Shown: positions 1-7,241 of the stretch, in pieces
Numbering within the stretch: the first letter of the stretch is position 1
Layout of the letters: the number at the start of each line of letters is the position of its first letter
NCBI RefSeq assembly: GCF_017308975.1
Contig: NZ_JADWPD010000001.1
Coordinates: 186,001-250,000, forward strand
From: Amycolatopsis sp. MtRt-6
GTDB taxonomy: Bacteria > Actinomycetota > Actinomycetes > Mycobacteriales > Pseudonocardiaceae
Length of the DNA stretch: 64,000 nucleotides
Reading direction: 5' to 3'
Translations under genes and position numbers: made by a program
Notes under the pieces: generated by a model
Seen by the model: only the letters and a program-made list of their open reading frames with translations
Told to the model about the DNA's origin: nothing
Database searches by the model: none

Positions 1-1455
1 GTCCTCGCCCGGTTTGTCGGAGTCCTTCGGCTTCTGCGGGGGCATCACCGCGTCCACGCCGCCGCGGATGTACTTGCGCATCAGGTACACCTCCACCACT
101 CCGAGGGCCGCGTACACCGTTGTCAGGGCGATCAGGGACGTCCAGACCTCGCCCGTCGTCAGCCTTGACACCGCTTGGGCGGTGAACATCCAGACGCCGT
201 CCACGCCCGTCGGGTTGGGGACCACCACGAAGGGCTGACGGCCCATCTCGGTGAAGACCCAGCCCGCGCTGTTGCCCAGGAACGGCGTTGCGATGCCGCC
301 GAGGACCAGCCAGGGGAACCAGCGGCCGCGGGGGATGCGGCCGCGACGGGTCAGCCACAGGGCCAGTACTCCGATGCCCGCCGAGATCGCGCCGAAGCCG
401 ATCATCATGCGGAAGCCCCAGTACGTCACCGGGAGGTTCGGCACGTAGTCGATCGGCTTGCCCGCCAGCGCACCCAGGGCCGGGTCGTCCGGGTAGTTCG
501 TGCCGTACTTGGCCTGGTACTCCGAAACCAGGTTCTCCACGCCCTTGACCTCGGTCGTGAAGTCGTTGTGCGCCAGGAACGACAGCAGCGCCGGCACGTT
601 GAACGTCTTCACGTCCTCGCAGTTCGCGCCCGAGACGTCGCCGATCGCGATGATCGAGAAGCTCGCCGGCTTTTCCGTGTGGCACAACGCTTCCGCCGAG
701 GCCATCTTCATCGGCTGCTGCTCGAACATCAGCTTGCCCTGGGCGTCACCCGTGATCGCCAAGACGGCGAACGCGGCAACGCCGACCCAGCCGCCCAGGC
801 GCAGCGACGACTGCCAGACGTCGGCATGATCGCCGCGTCGCCACAGGTGCCAGCCGGCCACGCCGACCAGGAACGCCGCCGCCACCGAGAACGCGCCGGC
901 CAGGGTGTGCGGGATCGCGGCCAGAGCCGTGTTGTTCGTCAGCACCGCCCAGATCGAGTTCATGGTCGGCTTGCCGTTCTCGAACGTCACGCCCACCGGG
1001 TGCTGCATCCACGAGTTCGCGGCCAGGATGAAGTACGCCGACGCCATCGTGGCCAGCGAAAACGCCCACGCGCACGCCAGGTGGACCTTCTTCGGCAGCC
1101 GGTCCCAGCCGAAGATCCACAGGCCGAGGAACGTCGACTCGACGAAGAACGCGACCAGCCCTTCCATCGCGAGCGGCGCGCCGAAGACGTCGCCGACGAA
1201 GCGGGAGTACGCGCTCCAGTTCATCCCGAACTGGAACTCCTGCACGATCCCGGTCACCACGCCCATCGCGAAGTTGACCAGCAGCAGCTTGCCCCAGAAC
1301 TTCGTCATCTTCAGGTGCCGCGGCTCACCGGTGCGGACCCACAAGGTCTGCATCGCCGCGACCAGGATCGACAGCCCGATGGTCAGCGGGACCATCAGGA
1401 AGTGGTAGACGGTGGTGATGCCGAACTGCCACCGCGCTAGCTCAAGGACCTCCAC
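1..1455 (-). CDS. cydA: Cytochrome bd ubiquinol oxidase subunit I (3' end outside window)
   Basis: Catalytic subunit of the membrane quinol oxidase that reduces oxygen to water without proton pumping. It starts at GTG 1455 (MEVLELARWQFG...) and 485 codons are visible with no stop before the window edge, close to the usual family length of about 480-520. The N-terminal TVYHFLMVPLTIG segment carries the early helix histidine that binds a haem in this family. The membrane segments then follow in the normal order, and the signature GWVFTEMGRQPF lies about 90 residues before the visible end. The family motif is usually GRQPW; here the last residue is Phe. The segment between the central helices is short, as in the short Q-loop type. 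cydB and cydCD would be expected beyond position 1. The start was chosen because codons upstream of 1455 lack another plausible initiator. Confidence 0.96.
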   Translation of the reverse strand, partial: MEVLELARWQFGITTVYHFLMVPLTIGLSILVAAMQTLWVRTGEPRHLKMTKFWGKLLLVNFAMGVVTGIVQEFQFGMNWSAYSRFVGDVFGAPLAMEGLVAFFVESTFLGLWIFGWDRLPKKVHLACAWAFSLATMASAYFILAANSWMQHPVGVTFENGKPTMNSIWAVLTNNTALAAIPHTLAGAFSVAAAFLVGVAGWHLWRRGDHADVWQSSLRLGGWVGVAAFAVLAITGDAQGKLMFEQQPMKMASAEALCHTEKPASFSIIAIGDVSGANCEDVKTFNVPALLSFLAHNDFTTEVKGVENLVSEYQAKYGTNYPDDPALGALAGKPIDYVPNLPVTYWGFRMMIGFGAISAGIGVLALWLTRRGRIPRGRWFPWLVLGGIATPFLGNSAGWVFTEMGRQPFVVVPNPTGVDGVWMFTAQAVSRLTTGEVWTSLIALTTVYAALGVVEVYLMRKYIRGGVDAVMPPQKPKDSDKPGED

Positions 1456-1498
1456 GTGGTCCAGCCTGCTCCGGGGTGGCCGGACCGGCCAGATCAAC

Positions 1499-1521
1499 TG
1501 GTCCCGTTCGTGGCGGGACCA
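1499..1521 (-). terminator. Hairpin after the S41 peptidase gene
   Basis: Perfect 8-bp inverted repeat TGGTCCCG / CGGGACCA with a 7-base loop. It sits 6 bases past the stop of the S41 gene and before the cydA start. There is no clear T-run, as is common in GC-rich actinobacteria. Confidence 0.5.
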
Positions 1522-1526
1522 ACGTC

Positions 1527-2486
1527 CTACAGCTGGTCGAGCGCCTTCCGCGCCTCCTCGGCCACGACCCGCCGCGGCCCTTCCTCGCCCAGCTCCAGGA
1601 CGTGCCGCAGGGCCAGCGCGTACGCGGTGTCGAAGGCCTTGTCCGCGGCGACCGGGATGTTCGGCGACACACCGACACCCTCCCAGTTCTCCCCCGACTT
1701 CGGGTCGTACGACCGGGCGACCGGCACCGTCACGTCCAAGTAGGTGTCCACTTTGTACTGCTCACGCGGGTGCGCGCCGCCGTGCGTCGGCTCGCCGACG
1801 GTCTTCGCGCGCTCTTGCCGCTGCAGTGAGAAGGCGAGGTCCTCGCCGCCGGAGAACGTCGACGGCCCGGTCAGCACCCAGATCGGCTTGGTGCCGCCGA
1901 ACTTCGGGCCCGGGACGTACGGCAGCGTCCACATCTGGGTGACGCGGTCGCCGTCGCGCTCGTAGATGTCGAGGTAGTGGGTCCGCTCGTCGACGAGGTA
2001 GCTCTGCAGGAACGCGCTGGTCTCCGGGGCGCCGCCGCTGTTGTGCCGCACGTCGATCAGTAACGCGTCGGCCGGCGCGACCAGCGTCATCGCCGCCGAG
2101 ACGGCCGCGGCCGCGAAGTCGAGCGGGTAGAGCATGGTCGTGTCGAGGTAGCCGACGTTGCCGGGCAGCCGCCGGACCGCCGCGATGCCGAAGTTCTCCA
2201 GCTCGGCCGTCTGCCGGAATTCGTCCGAGGCGAGCTCCGCGTCGCCGTCTTCGGCCACCGGGTCGAGGTGGTGGCGCAGCCGCAGGTGCTTGTCGTCGTT
2301 CACCGACTGCAGGTCCGCTGTGACGGCCGTCGCGAATTCCGCGTCGTCGAGGTCGACGTACGCGCCTTCGCCGAGACGCGCGCGAAGCACTTCGACCAGC
2401 TTCGCGGCGACGTCCGGGAAGACGTAGTGGGCTTCCAGCCGGCGGATGACCTCTTCGACCTGCGCAGCACGCGCCTCTGACCCCAT
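1527..2486 (-). CDS. S41 family (C-terminal-processing-like) peptidase
   Basis: A 319-residue protein of the S41 serine peptidase superfamily, in the branch with an N-terminal helical Peptidase_S41_N-like region (residues about 1-100) and without a PDZ domain. The core shows LLIDVRHNSGG, the usual substrate-binding strand and turn, then TGPSTFSGGEDLAF, which holds the likely nucleophilic serine. The C-terminal VGEPTHGGAHP and GVGVSPNIPV are typical of IRBP-like members. No signal peptide or membrane segment is visible, so it is probably cytoplasmic. ATG 2486 (MGSEARAAQVEEV...) was preferred over an ATG 63 bases upstream because the added residues do not resemble the family. Substrate is unknown. 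Confidence 0.85.
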   Translation of the reverse strand: MGSEARAAQVEEVIRRLEAHYVFPDVAAKLVEVLRARLGEGAYVDLDDAEFATAVTADLQSVNDDKHLRLRHHLDPVAEDGDAELASDEFRQTAELENFGIAAVRRLPGNVGYLDTTMLYPLDFAAAAVSAAMTLVAPADALLIDVRHNSGGAPETSAFLQSYLVDERTHYLDIYERDGDRVTQMWTLPYVPGPKFGGTKPIWVLTGPSTFSGGEDLAFSLQRQERAKTVGEPTHGGAHPREQYKVDTYLDVTVPVARSYDPKSGENWEGVGVSPNIPVAADKAFDTAYALALRHVLELGEEGPRRVVAEEARKALDQL

Positions 2487-2660
2487 GCCGGAGAACCTAC
2501 CGCAGGCCACAACCAAAAATTCGGCGCACCGAAAAAAATTGTGTGACACCCCTGGATGTCAAATTCATGGCCGCCGATCCGGCAATTTCGCGGAAGCCAT
2601 CTGCTTGCAGTTTTCCTGACGTCCCCTTTATCGTTGCAGTGAAAGGGGCGAAAAATACTC

Positions 2661-3260
2661 ATGACTGCCGCTATGGTGGCGCTGATCAGCGCGTTCGGCC
2701 TGGTCCTCGCCGTGGAGCTGCCGGACAAGACGCTCGTCGCGACCCTGGTGCTGACCACCCGTTTCCGCGGCTGGCCGGTATTTGCCGGGGTGTGCGCCGC
2801 GTTCGCCGTGCAATGCGTCATAGCGGTCGCCTTCGGCAGCGTGTTGACGCTACTGCCGGACGTCATCCTTTCGCTGGTCGTCGCCGCGATGTTCGGCCTC
2901 GGCGCCTTCATGCTCCTTCGCGAGGGCTTCAGCGAAGCCGACGAAGCGGGCGAAGACGCTTCGCGCTCCGGCCCCTCGGCGCTGTCCTTCACGCGCTCCG
3001 CGATGACGTCGTTCGGCGTGCTCTTCGCCGCCGAGTGGGGCGACGCCTCCCAGCTCGCCACGGCGAGCCTCACGGCCAGGATCGGCAACCCCTTCGCCGT
3101 CGGCGTCGGCGCCTTCAGCGCCCTCGTCGTCGTAGCCGGGCTCGCGGTGTTCATCGGCGCGAAGCTCCGCAGCCGGATCCGGCCGAAGCTGATCCAGCGC
3201 TGCGCCGGGTTCGCGTTCGCCGGATTCGCGGCGTTCGCGCTGCTCCAGCTCGCTTTCTGA
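2661..3260 (+). CDS. TMEM165/GDT1 family membrane cation transporter
   Basis: A 199-residue integral membrane protein with the internal duplication of the GDT1 (UPF0016) family. Each half carries the signature acidic motif: VELPDKTLVATLVL near residue 20 and AEWGDASQLATASL near residue 120. Six to seven hydrophobic segments are visible. Known members exchange Mn2+ or Ca2+ for protons; in bacteria manganese export is the best-supported role. The first motif reads E-L-P-D-K-T rather than E-x-G-D-K-T, so one glycine is replaced by proline. ATG 2661 follows AAAGGGGCG at a slightly long spacing. The 174-base leader contains no manganese-riboswitch consensus that I can recognise. Confidence 0.9.
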   Translation: MTAAMVALISAFGLVLAVELPDKTLVATLVLTTRFRGWPVFAGVCAAFAVQCVIAVAFGSVLTLLPDVILSLVVAAMFGLGAFMLLREGFSEADEAGEDASRSGPSALSFTRSAMTSFGVLFAAEWGDASQLATASLTARIGNPFAVGVGAFSALVVVAGLAVFIGAKLRSRIRPKLIQRCAGFAFAGFAAFALLQLAF

Positions 3261-3316
3261 CCGATCCCTCACAGGTTCGCCGGGTAACCTTTCGGAAACG
3301 AAAGGGAGAGCACCAG

Positions 3317-3955
3317 GTGAACTCGCCGAAGACACACGCGGTCTCGCCGCTGCACGGCCGGATCGCACTCGGCGGCATCGGCCTCGCCGTGACGATCTCG
3401 ATCGACCTGCACCTGCGCCTGTCCGGCCAGGTCAGCCCGATCTGGCAGACGCTGTCGGAGTACGTCTACGGCAAGCTCGGCACGGCCTCGGCCGCTCCCC
3501 TGTTCAGCGTCATGTGCCTGGCGCTGTCCCTCGGCTCGGTGGCACTGCTCGCCGGCATCGCGAAGGCCCACCGGCCGGGCACCACCGCCGTCTGCGTGCT
3601 GCTCGGCGTCTGGTCGGCCGGGCTGTTCGTGTGCGGCCTCGTGCCCGTCGACCCGGACGGCCAGGCGCGTTCGCTCGCCGGGCAGGTCCACAACATCGCC
3701 GCGCTGACGGCGTTCGTCGCGCTCCCCGCCGCCGCGTTCGTGCTCACGAAAAAGGGCCGCGAGCGCTGTCCGTGGGAGCCGCGGCGGACGACGATCCGGC
3801 GCCTGGCCGCGGCGAGCTTCGTCAGCGTCGGCGTGGTGCTCGGCGGGTTCGTCTTCACGCTGACCCTCGGCCTGTTCGAGCGCCTGCTGTTCACCGTCGA
3901 CGTCGCGCTGCTGCTGACGATGGTCCGGCCGCTGGTGGCGGTTTCGCGGCGCTAG
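3317..3955 (+). CDS. DUF998-family membrane protein
   Basis: A 212-residue membrane protein with about six hydrophobic segments, consistent with DUF998. Family features seen are the first helix (IALGGIGLAVTISIDLHLRL), the SEYVYGKLG loop, and the central GLVPVDPDGQARSLAGQVHNIAAL segment, where conserved Asp and His residues sit between helices. Function of the family is not established. Start is GTG 3317, seven bases after a clear AAAGGGAGAG ribosome-binding site. The stop codon interlocks with the stop of the convergent IclR gene (shared CTAG at 3952-3955). Confidence 0.82.
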   Translation: MNSPKTHAVSPLHGRIALGGIGLAVTISIDLHLRLSGQVSPIWQTLSEYVYGKLGTASAAPLFSVMCLALSLGSVALLAGIAKAHRPGTTAVCVLLGVWSAGLFVCGLVPVDPDGQARSLAGQVHNIAALTAFVALPAAAFVLTKKGRERCPWEPRRTTIRRLAAASFVSVGVVLGGFVFTLTLGLFERLLFTVDVALLLTMVRPLVAVSRR

Positions 3956-4593
3956 CCCTCAGCCTTCAGGATCTCGGCGAGCCGGGTGGCGGCCGCGACG
4001 ACCTGCGGGCCCACTTCGGCCGCCTTCAGCGGCTCCATCGAGACGACGCCGACGCTCGCCCGCAGCCCCGGCACGCCGCGGACGGGCGCCGCGACACCGG
4101 ACGCTCCCGCCTGGAGCTCGCCCGTCGACGTCACCCAGCCGTCGCCGCCCGGGCGCAGGGTCATCGCCTTGCCGGCCGCGCCGGCGGTCAGCGCATGCCT
4201 GCTGCCGACGCGGTACGCGACGTGGAAACTCGTCCAGGACGGCTCGACGACGGCCACCGCAAGCGCTTGCGGTCCCTGCGCGACCGACAGGTGCGCGGTC
4301 GCGCCGACCTTCTCGGCCAGCTCGCGCAGCACCGGGCCGGCCGCGTCCCGCAGCTGCGGGAGGACCTGCCCGGCCAGCCGGAGCAGCCCGACGCCGAGCC
4401 TGACCTTGGTGCCGTCGCGCCAGACCAGCCCGCGCTCCGACAGCGGCACGAGCAGCCGGTAGACGGCCGCGCGGCTGGCCCCGATGGCCACGGCCAGCTC
4501 GGAGATGGTCGCCGCGTCGCCGCCGGCGTCGGCGACCGCCTGCAGCAGCGCCAAGCCCCGGTCGAGCGTCAGCGACCCCTCCCGGCTGGTCAC
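3952..4593 (-). CDS. IclR-family transcriptional regulator of the homogentisate unit
   Basis: A 213-residue regulator with an N-terminal winged HTH (about residues 8-65, including TISELAVAIGASRAAVYRLLVPLSERG) and a C-terminal IclR effector domain with the typical VGSRHALTAGAAGKAM stretch. It starts at GTG 4593, inside the 4-base GTGA overlap with the stop of the upstream unknown gene, so the two are translationally coupled. Its neighbourhood (coupled unknown gene, divergent hmgA, operator-like palindrome at 5496-5510) suggests it is a local regulator of homogentisate breakdown. The effector is probably a pathway intermediate. The domain assignment is strong; the regulatory target is inferred from position. 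Confidence 0.88.
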   Translation of the reverse strand: MTSREGSLTLDRGLALLQAVADAGGDAATISELAVAIGASRAAVYRLLVPLSERGLVWRDGTKVRLGVGLLRLAGQVLPQLRDAAGPVLRELAEKVGATAHLSVAQGPQALAVAVVEPSWTSFHVAYRVGSRHALTAGAAGKAMTLRPGGDGWVTSTGELQAGASGVAAPVRGVPGLRASVGVVSMEPLKAAEVGPQVVAAATRLAEILKAEG

Positions 4594-5483
4594 AGCAAGC
4601 CGAGTTCGCCCAGGTCGGCGACCGGCTCCTCGAACGACGCCGCCGCGTAGGACGCGAAGAGCGCCCGGACGGCCTTCGCGGCCGGCTCGGACAGCGCACG
4701 GGCCTCGTCGGCCAGCGCCTGGGCATCGGTCGACTCCAGGGCGCCCCGGACGTCGCCGCCCGCGAGGCTGCGCGCGGAGGCCACGAGCAGGTTCAGGAAG
4801 CCGTGGTGCACGAACCCGGTGTCCGGGTCGGTGTGCCGGACCGCGCGGTGCAGGCTGTTCGTCGCCTTGAACGACGCCCCGGTGGACCCGCTGACGACGG
4901 CCAGGAAGTCGGCCACCTCGTCGACGCTCGGGAAGTTCTCGCCCGCCTGCCCGCCGCAGCGGATCTTCGGCCAGCTGCCGTGCTCGATCACCTTCCGGAC
5001 GCCGTCGAGCCAGCCGACACCGCGCCGCGGCTCGACCACCCGGATGACGTCCTCGGGCACGAACTCCGAGACGCGCTCGAGCCACACCTCGTCGACGTCC
5101 GACGGCGCGGGCATCTCGACCATCCGGAGCGCGAGCAGCTCACTGCGCGACTCGACGATCGAGATGGCCTTCGGGACGCCGCCGAGACCGGTGTCGATGA
5201 TCAGCGAAAGCGGCAGCGGCTGCTTCGGCTTGATCTTGATCAGCTCGGTGATGAGCTCGGGCAGCCGCGACGCCTGGCAGAGGAAAACCCCCAGCACACC
5301 GGCGTGTTCGGAGCCTCGGCTCGCGAAGTGCGCACGCAGCGCTTCGGGCATGGCCGCGTCGCCCGGAGGGAAGAGCGCCGAGTCGTCGACGAGCCTCGCG
5401 AACAGGGGAGGAATTCCACGGGGGCCGGGGGGCGTGAGTTCCACAGCGCTTGACACGACTGACACGCTAGTAGCGTACGACAT
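4590..5483 (-). CDS. Conserved unknown protein divergent from hmgA
   Basis: A 297-residue soluble protein that I do not recognise as a named family. No signal peptide or membrane helix is visible. The order of predicted strands and helices, with LPLSLIIDTGLGGV, LRMVEMP, VIRVVEP and WPKIRCGGQAGENFPS, looks like successive beta/alpha units of a TIM barrel, and the KIRCGG strand-turn resembles a phosphate- or metal-site loop. It is co-transcribed with the IclR regulator (GTGA overlap) and divergent from homogentisate dioxygenase, so a role in tyrosine or homogentisate metabolism is the natural guess. ATG 5483 would place its first codons inside the hmgA promoter; an internal GTG at 5465 is an alternative start. 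Confidence 0.7.
   Translation of the reverse strand: MSYATSVSVVSSAVELTPPGPRGIPPLFARLVDDSALFPPGDAAMPEALRAHFASRGSEHAGVLGVFLCQASRLPELITELIKIKPKQPLPLSLIIDTGLGGVPKAISIVESRSELLALRMVEMPAPSDVDEVWLERVSEFVPEDVIRVVEPRRGVGWLDGVRKVIEHGSWPKIRCGGQAGENFPSVDEVADFLAVVSGSTGASFKATNSLHRAVRHTDPDTGFVHHGFLNLLVASARSLAGGDVRGALESTDAQALADEARALSEPAAKAVRALFASYAAASFEEPVADLGELGLL
5450..5476 (+). promoter_or_regulatory. Putative hmgA promoter
   Basis: TTGACA at 5450-5455 and TAGCGT at 5471-5476, separated by 15 bases, point towards hmgA. This would place transcription start a little upstream of the palindrome at 5496-5510. The spacing is shorter than the ideal 17, so the call is tentative. Confidence 0.35.
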
Positions 5484-5495
5484 CAGGACAAAATC

Positions 5496-5510
5496 GTTCG
5501 CACAACGAAC
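5496..5510. promoter_or_regulatory. Palindromic operator in the hmgA leader (IclR candidate)
   Basis: GTTCG-CACAA-CGAAC is a perfect 5-bp inverted repeat with a 5-base spacer, lying between the two divergent starts at 5483 and 5530. It resembles operators of IclR-family aromatic regulators such as PcaU/PobR, which contain GTTCG half-sites. Its position downstream of the presumed hmgA promoter suits repression by roadblock. Confidence 0.6.
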
Positions 5511-5529
5511 ACGTCAGAAGGGGACGTCG

Positions 5530-6702
5530 ATGCCTTACTACCGGCGAGTAGGCGAGATTCCGCACAAGCGGCACACCGCGTTCCGGAAGCCGGACGGCGG
5601 CCTCTACGCCGAGGAGCTGATGGGCGTCGAAGGCTTCTCCGCCGACTCCGCGCTGCTCTACCACCGCGGCCTGCCGACGGCGATCGTCGACGCCGTCGCG
5701 GTCGCGGAAGACCGCGGGTCGCTCACCCCGAACCACCCGCTCAAGCCGCGGGCGTTCAAGACGCAGGACCTCAAGTTCGGCGGCGCGGCCGACGCGGTGA
5801 CCGACCGCCGCCGGCTGTTCGGCAACAACGACGTCACCATCGGGTTCGTCACGGCGACCGCGCCCAGCCCGCTGTACCGCAACGCGGCCGGCGACGAGCT
5901 GTTCTACGTCCACGGCGGCTCGGCGACCTTCGAAACCATCTACGGCCGCCTCGAGGTCGGCGACGGCGACTACGTCGTGATCCCGACGTCGTGCACCTAC
6001 CGGGTCGTCCCCCACGGCGAGGTCAACCTCTTCACGCTGGAGGCGCGCGGCCACATCGGGCCGCCGAAGCGCTACCTGTCGGCGAAGGGCCAGTTCCTGG
6101 AGCACTCGCCGTACTGCGAGCGCGACATCCGCGGGCCGTCCGAGCCGCTGCTGGAAGACGGTGAGGACGTCGAGGTGCTCGTGCGGCACCGCGCCGGGCT
6201 GACCCGCTACACCTACGCGACGCACCCCTTCGACGTCGTCGGCTGGGACGGCTGCCTCTACCCGTGGGTGTTCAACATCGACGACTTCGAGCCGATCACC
6301 GGCCGCGTGCACCAGCCGCCGCCCGTGCACCAGACGTTCGAGGGCCCGAACTTCGTCGTCTGCTCCTTCTGCCCGCGGAAGGTCGACTACCACGAGGGCG
6401 CGATCCCGGTGCCGTACAACCACGCGAACGTCGACTCCGACGAGCTGATGTTCTACGTGCGCGGCAACTACGAGGCCCGGAAGGGCTCGGGCATCGGGAT
6501 CGGCTCGCTCTCGCTGCACCCGTCCGGCTTCACGCACGGTCCGCAGCCGGGCGCGGCGGAGGCGTCGATCGGCGCGGAGTTCTTCGACGAGACGGCGGTC
6601 ATGGTCGACACGTTCGCGCCGCTGGAGCTCGGCGAGGCCGCCGACGCGTCCGAGGACCCCGGCTACGCGTGGACGTGGTCGCGCCGCGGCCCGAAGAACT
6701 GA
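5530..6702 (+). CDS. hmgA: Homogentisate 1,2-dioxygenase
   Basis: A 390-residue cupin-fold Fe(II) dioxygenase that opens the ring of homogentisate to maleylacetoacetate in tyrosine and phenylalanine breakdown. It begins MPYYRRVGEIPHKRHTAF, as in actinobacterial members. The first cupin has GDELFYVHGG near residue 120. The metal site lies in the second half: PYNHANVDSDELMFYVRG supplies His and an acidic ligand, and LHPSGFTHGPQPG supplies the last His. Relative to the human enzyme there is one extra residue between the first His and the Glu. ATG 5530 follows AAGGGG at good spacing. A strong bidirectional terminator follows the stop. It is likely controlled by the divergent IclR protein. Confidence 0.95.
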   Translation: MPYYRRVGEIPHKRHTAFRKPDGGLYAEELMGVEGFSADSALLYHRGLPTAIVDAVAVAEDRGSLTPNHPLKPRAFKTQDLKFGGAADAVTDRRRLFGNNDVTIGFVTATAPSPLYRNAAGDELFYVHGGSATFETIYGRLEVGDGDYVVIPTSCTYRVVPHGEVNLFTLEARGHIGPPKRYLSAKGQFLEHSPYCERDIRGPSEPLLEDGEDVEVLVRHRAGLTRYTYATHPFDVVGWDGCLYPWVFNIDDFEPITGRVHQPPPVHQTFEGPNFVVCSFCPRKVDYHEGAIPVPYNHANVDSDELMFYVRGNYEARKGSGIGIGSLSLHPSGFTHGPQPGAAEASIGAEFFDETAVMVDTFAPLELGEAADASEDPGYAWTWSRRGPKN

Positions 6703-6707
6703 CGCGG

Positions 6708-6739
6708 AACGGGCCCTTCCCCGCGGGGAAGGGCCCGTT
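6708..6739. terminator. Bidirectional terminator after hmgA
   Basis: Perfect 15-bp inverted repeat AACGGGCCCTTCCCC / GGGGAAGGGCCCGTT with a 2-base centre, placed between the convergent hmgA and the small secreted protein gene. Confidence 0.85.
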
Positions 6740-6753
6740 CGTTCGTGCGTGGA

Positions 6754-7116
6754 TCAGCCGTCGTACCAGCCGTAGGTGCGGATCGTGCCGTTGCCGTAGC
6801 AGTTGCCGGCGAAGATCCAGTACCCCGGACCCTGCAGCGGGCCGTGCTTCTCGGTGCCGTCCGAGCACACCGTCCAGGCACCGCTGCGGCCGTAGTCGAC
6901 CCGGACGTTCGCCCGCCAGTCGTCGCTGTCGTAGTGGGTGGTCACCCACGTCTGGACGTGGTCGGTCAGCGCCTCGCCCGACCCGATCACGTGGTAGGTG
7001 GCGCCCTTGGGCACCTCGTCGGCCGCCGCCGGGGTGGCCCCGGCCAGCGCGAAGGTGCCGGCCAGCGCGGCGGCGCCCAGCACCGCGGCCCCGGCCCGCT
7101 TCATCGTGGTTTTCAT
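6754..7116 (-). CDS. Small secreted protein of unknown function
   Basis: A 120-residue precursor with a clear Sec signal peptide: MKTTMKR, a hydrophobic Ala/Gly/Leu core, and a likely cut after ATPAAA. The mature part of about 85 residues is rich in Tyr, Trp and Gly and has two cysteines (WTVCSDG and AGNCYGNG) that could form a disulfide. No family is recognised. ATG 7116 was chosen because it directly precedes the signal peptide and has GGAGGG five bases upstream. It is divergent from the nSTAND gene, with a perfect palindrome in the gap. Confidence 0.82.
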   Translation of the reverse strand: MKTTMKRAGAAVLGAAALAGTFALAGATPAAADEVPKGATYHVIGSGEALTDHVQTWVTTHYDSDDWRANVRVDYGRSGAWTVCSDGTEKHGPLQGPGYWIFAGNCYGNGTIRTYGWYDG

Positions 7117-7181
7117 GATCCCTCCAGTGTCGTGCTGCATTGACCACTTCCCGGTCTAGTGCGTTGGGGTTGTTCTGTCCG

Positions 7182-7199
7182 GTTCGGTGGACACCGAAC
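7182..7199. promoter_or_regulatory. Palindrome between the secreted protein and nSTAND genes
   Basis: GTTCGGTG-GA-CACCGAAC is an 8-bp perfect inverted repeat with a 2-base centre, 43 bases upstream of the nSTAND start and 66 bases upstream of the secreted-protein start. A further CCGAAC half-site follows close by. It looks like an operator; the N-terminal HTH of the nSTAND protein is one candidate ligand. Confidence 0.5.
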
Positions 7200-7241
7200 G
7201 ACAACCTCCGAACAATGGATTACGCCTAGGGGGGTGGCGTA

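Noticed and set aside
2487..2660. Possible yybP-ykoY manganese riboswitch before the GDT1-type transporter
   Set aside because: Such riboswitches are common upstream of this family, but I could not find the conserved loop sequences or the paired stems in this leader.
2543..3316. Long 5' extension of the DUF998 gene
   Set aside because: The extension overlaps the GDT1-type gene in another frame and is Arg-rich low-complexity sequence; the strong ribosome-binding site before GTG 3317 marks the true start.
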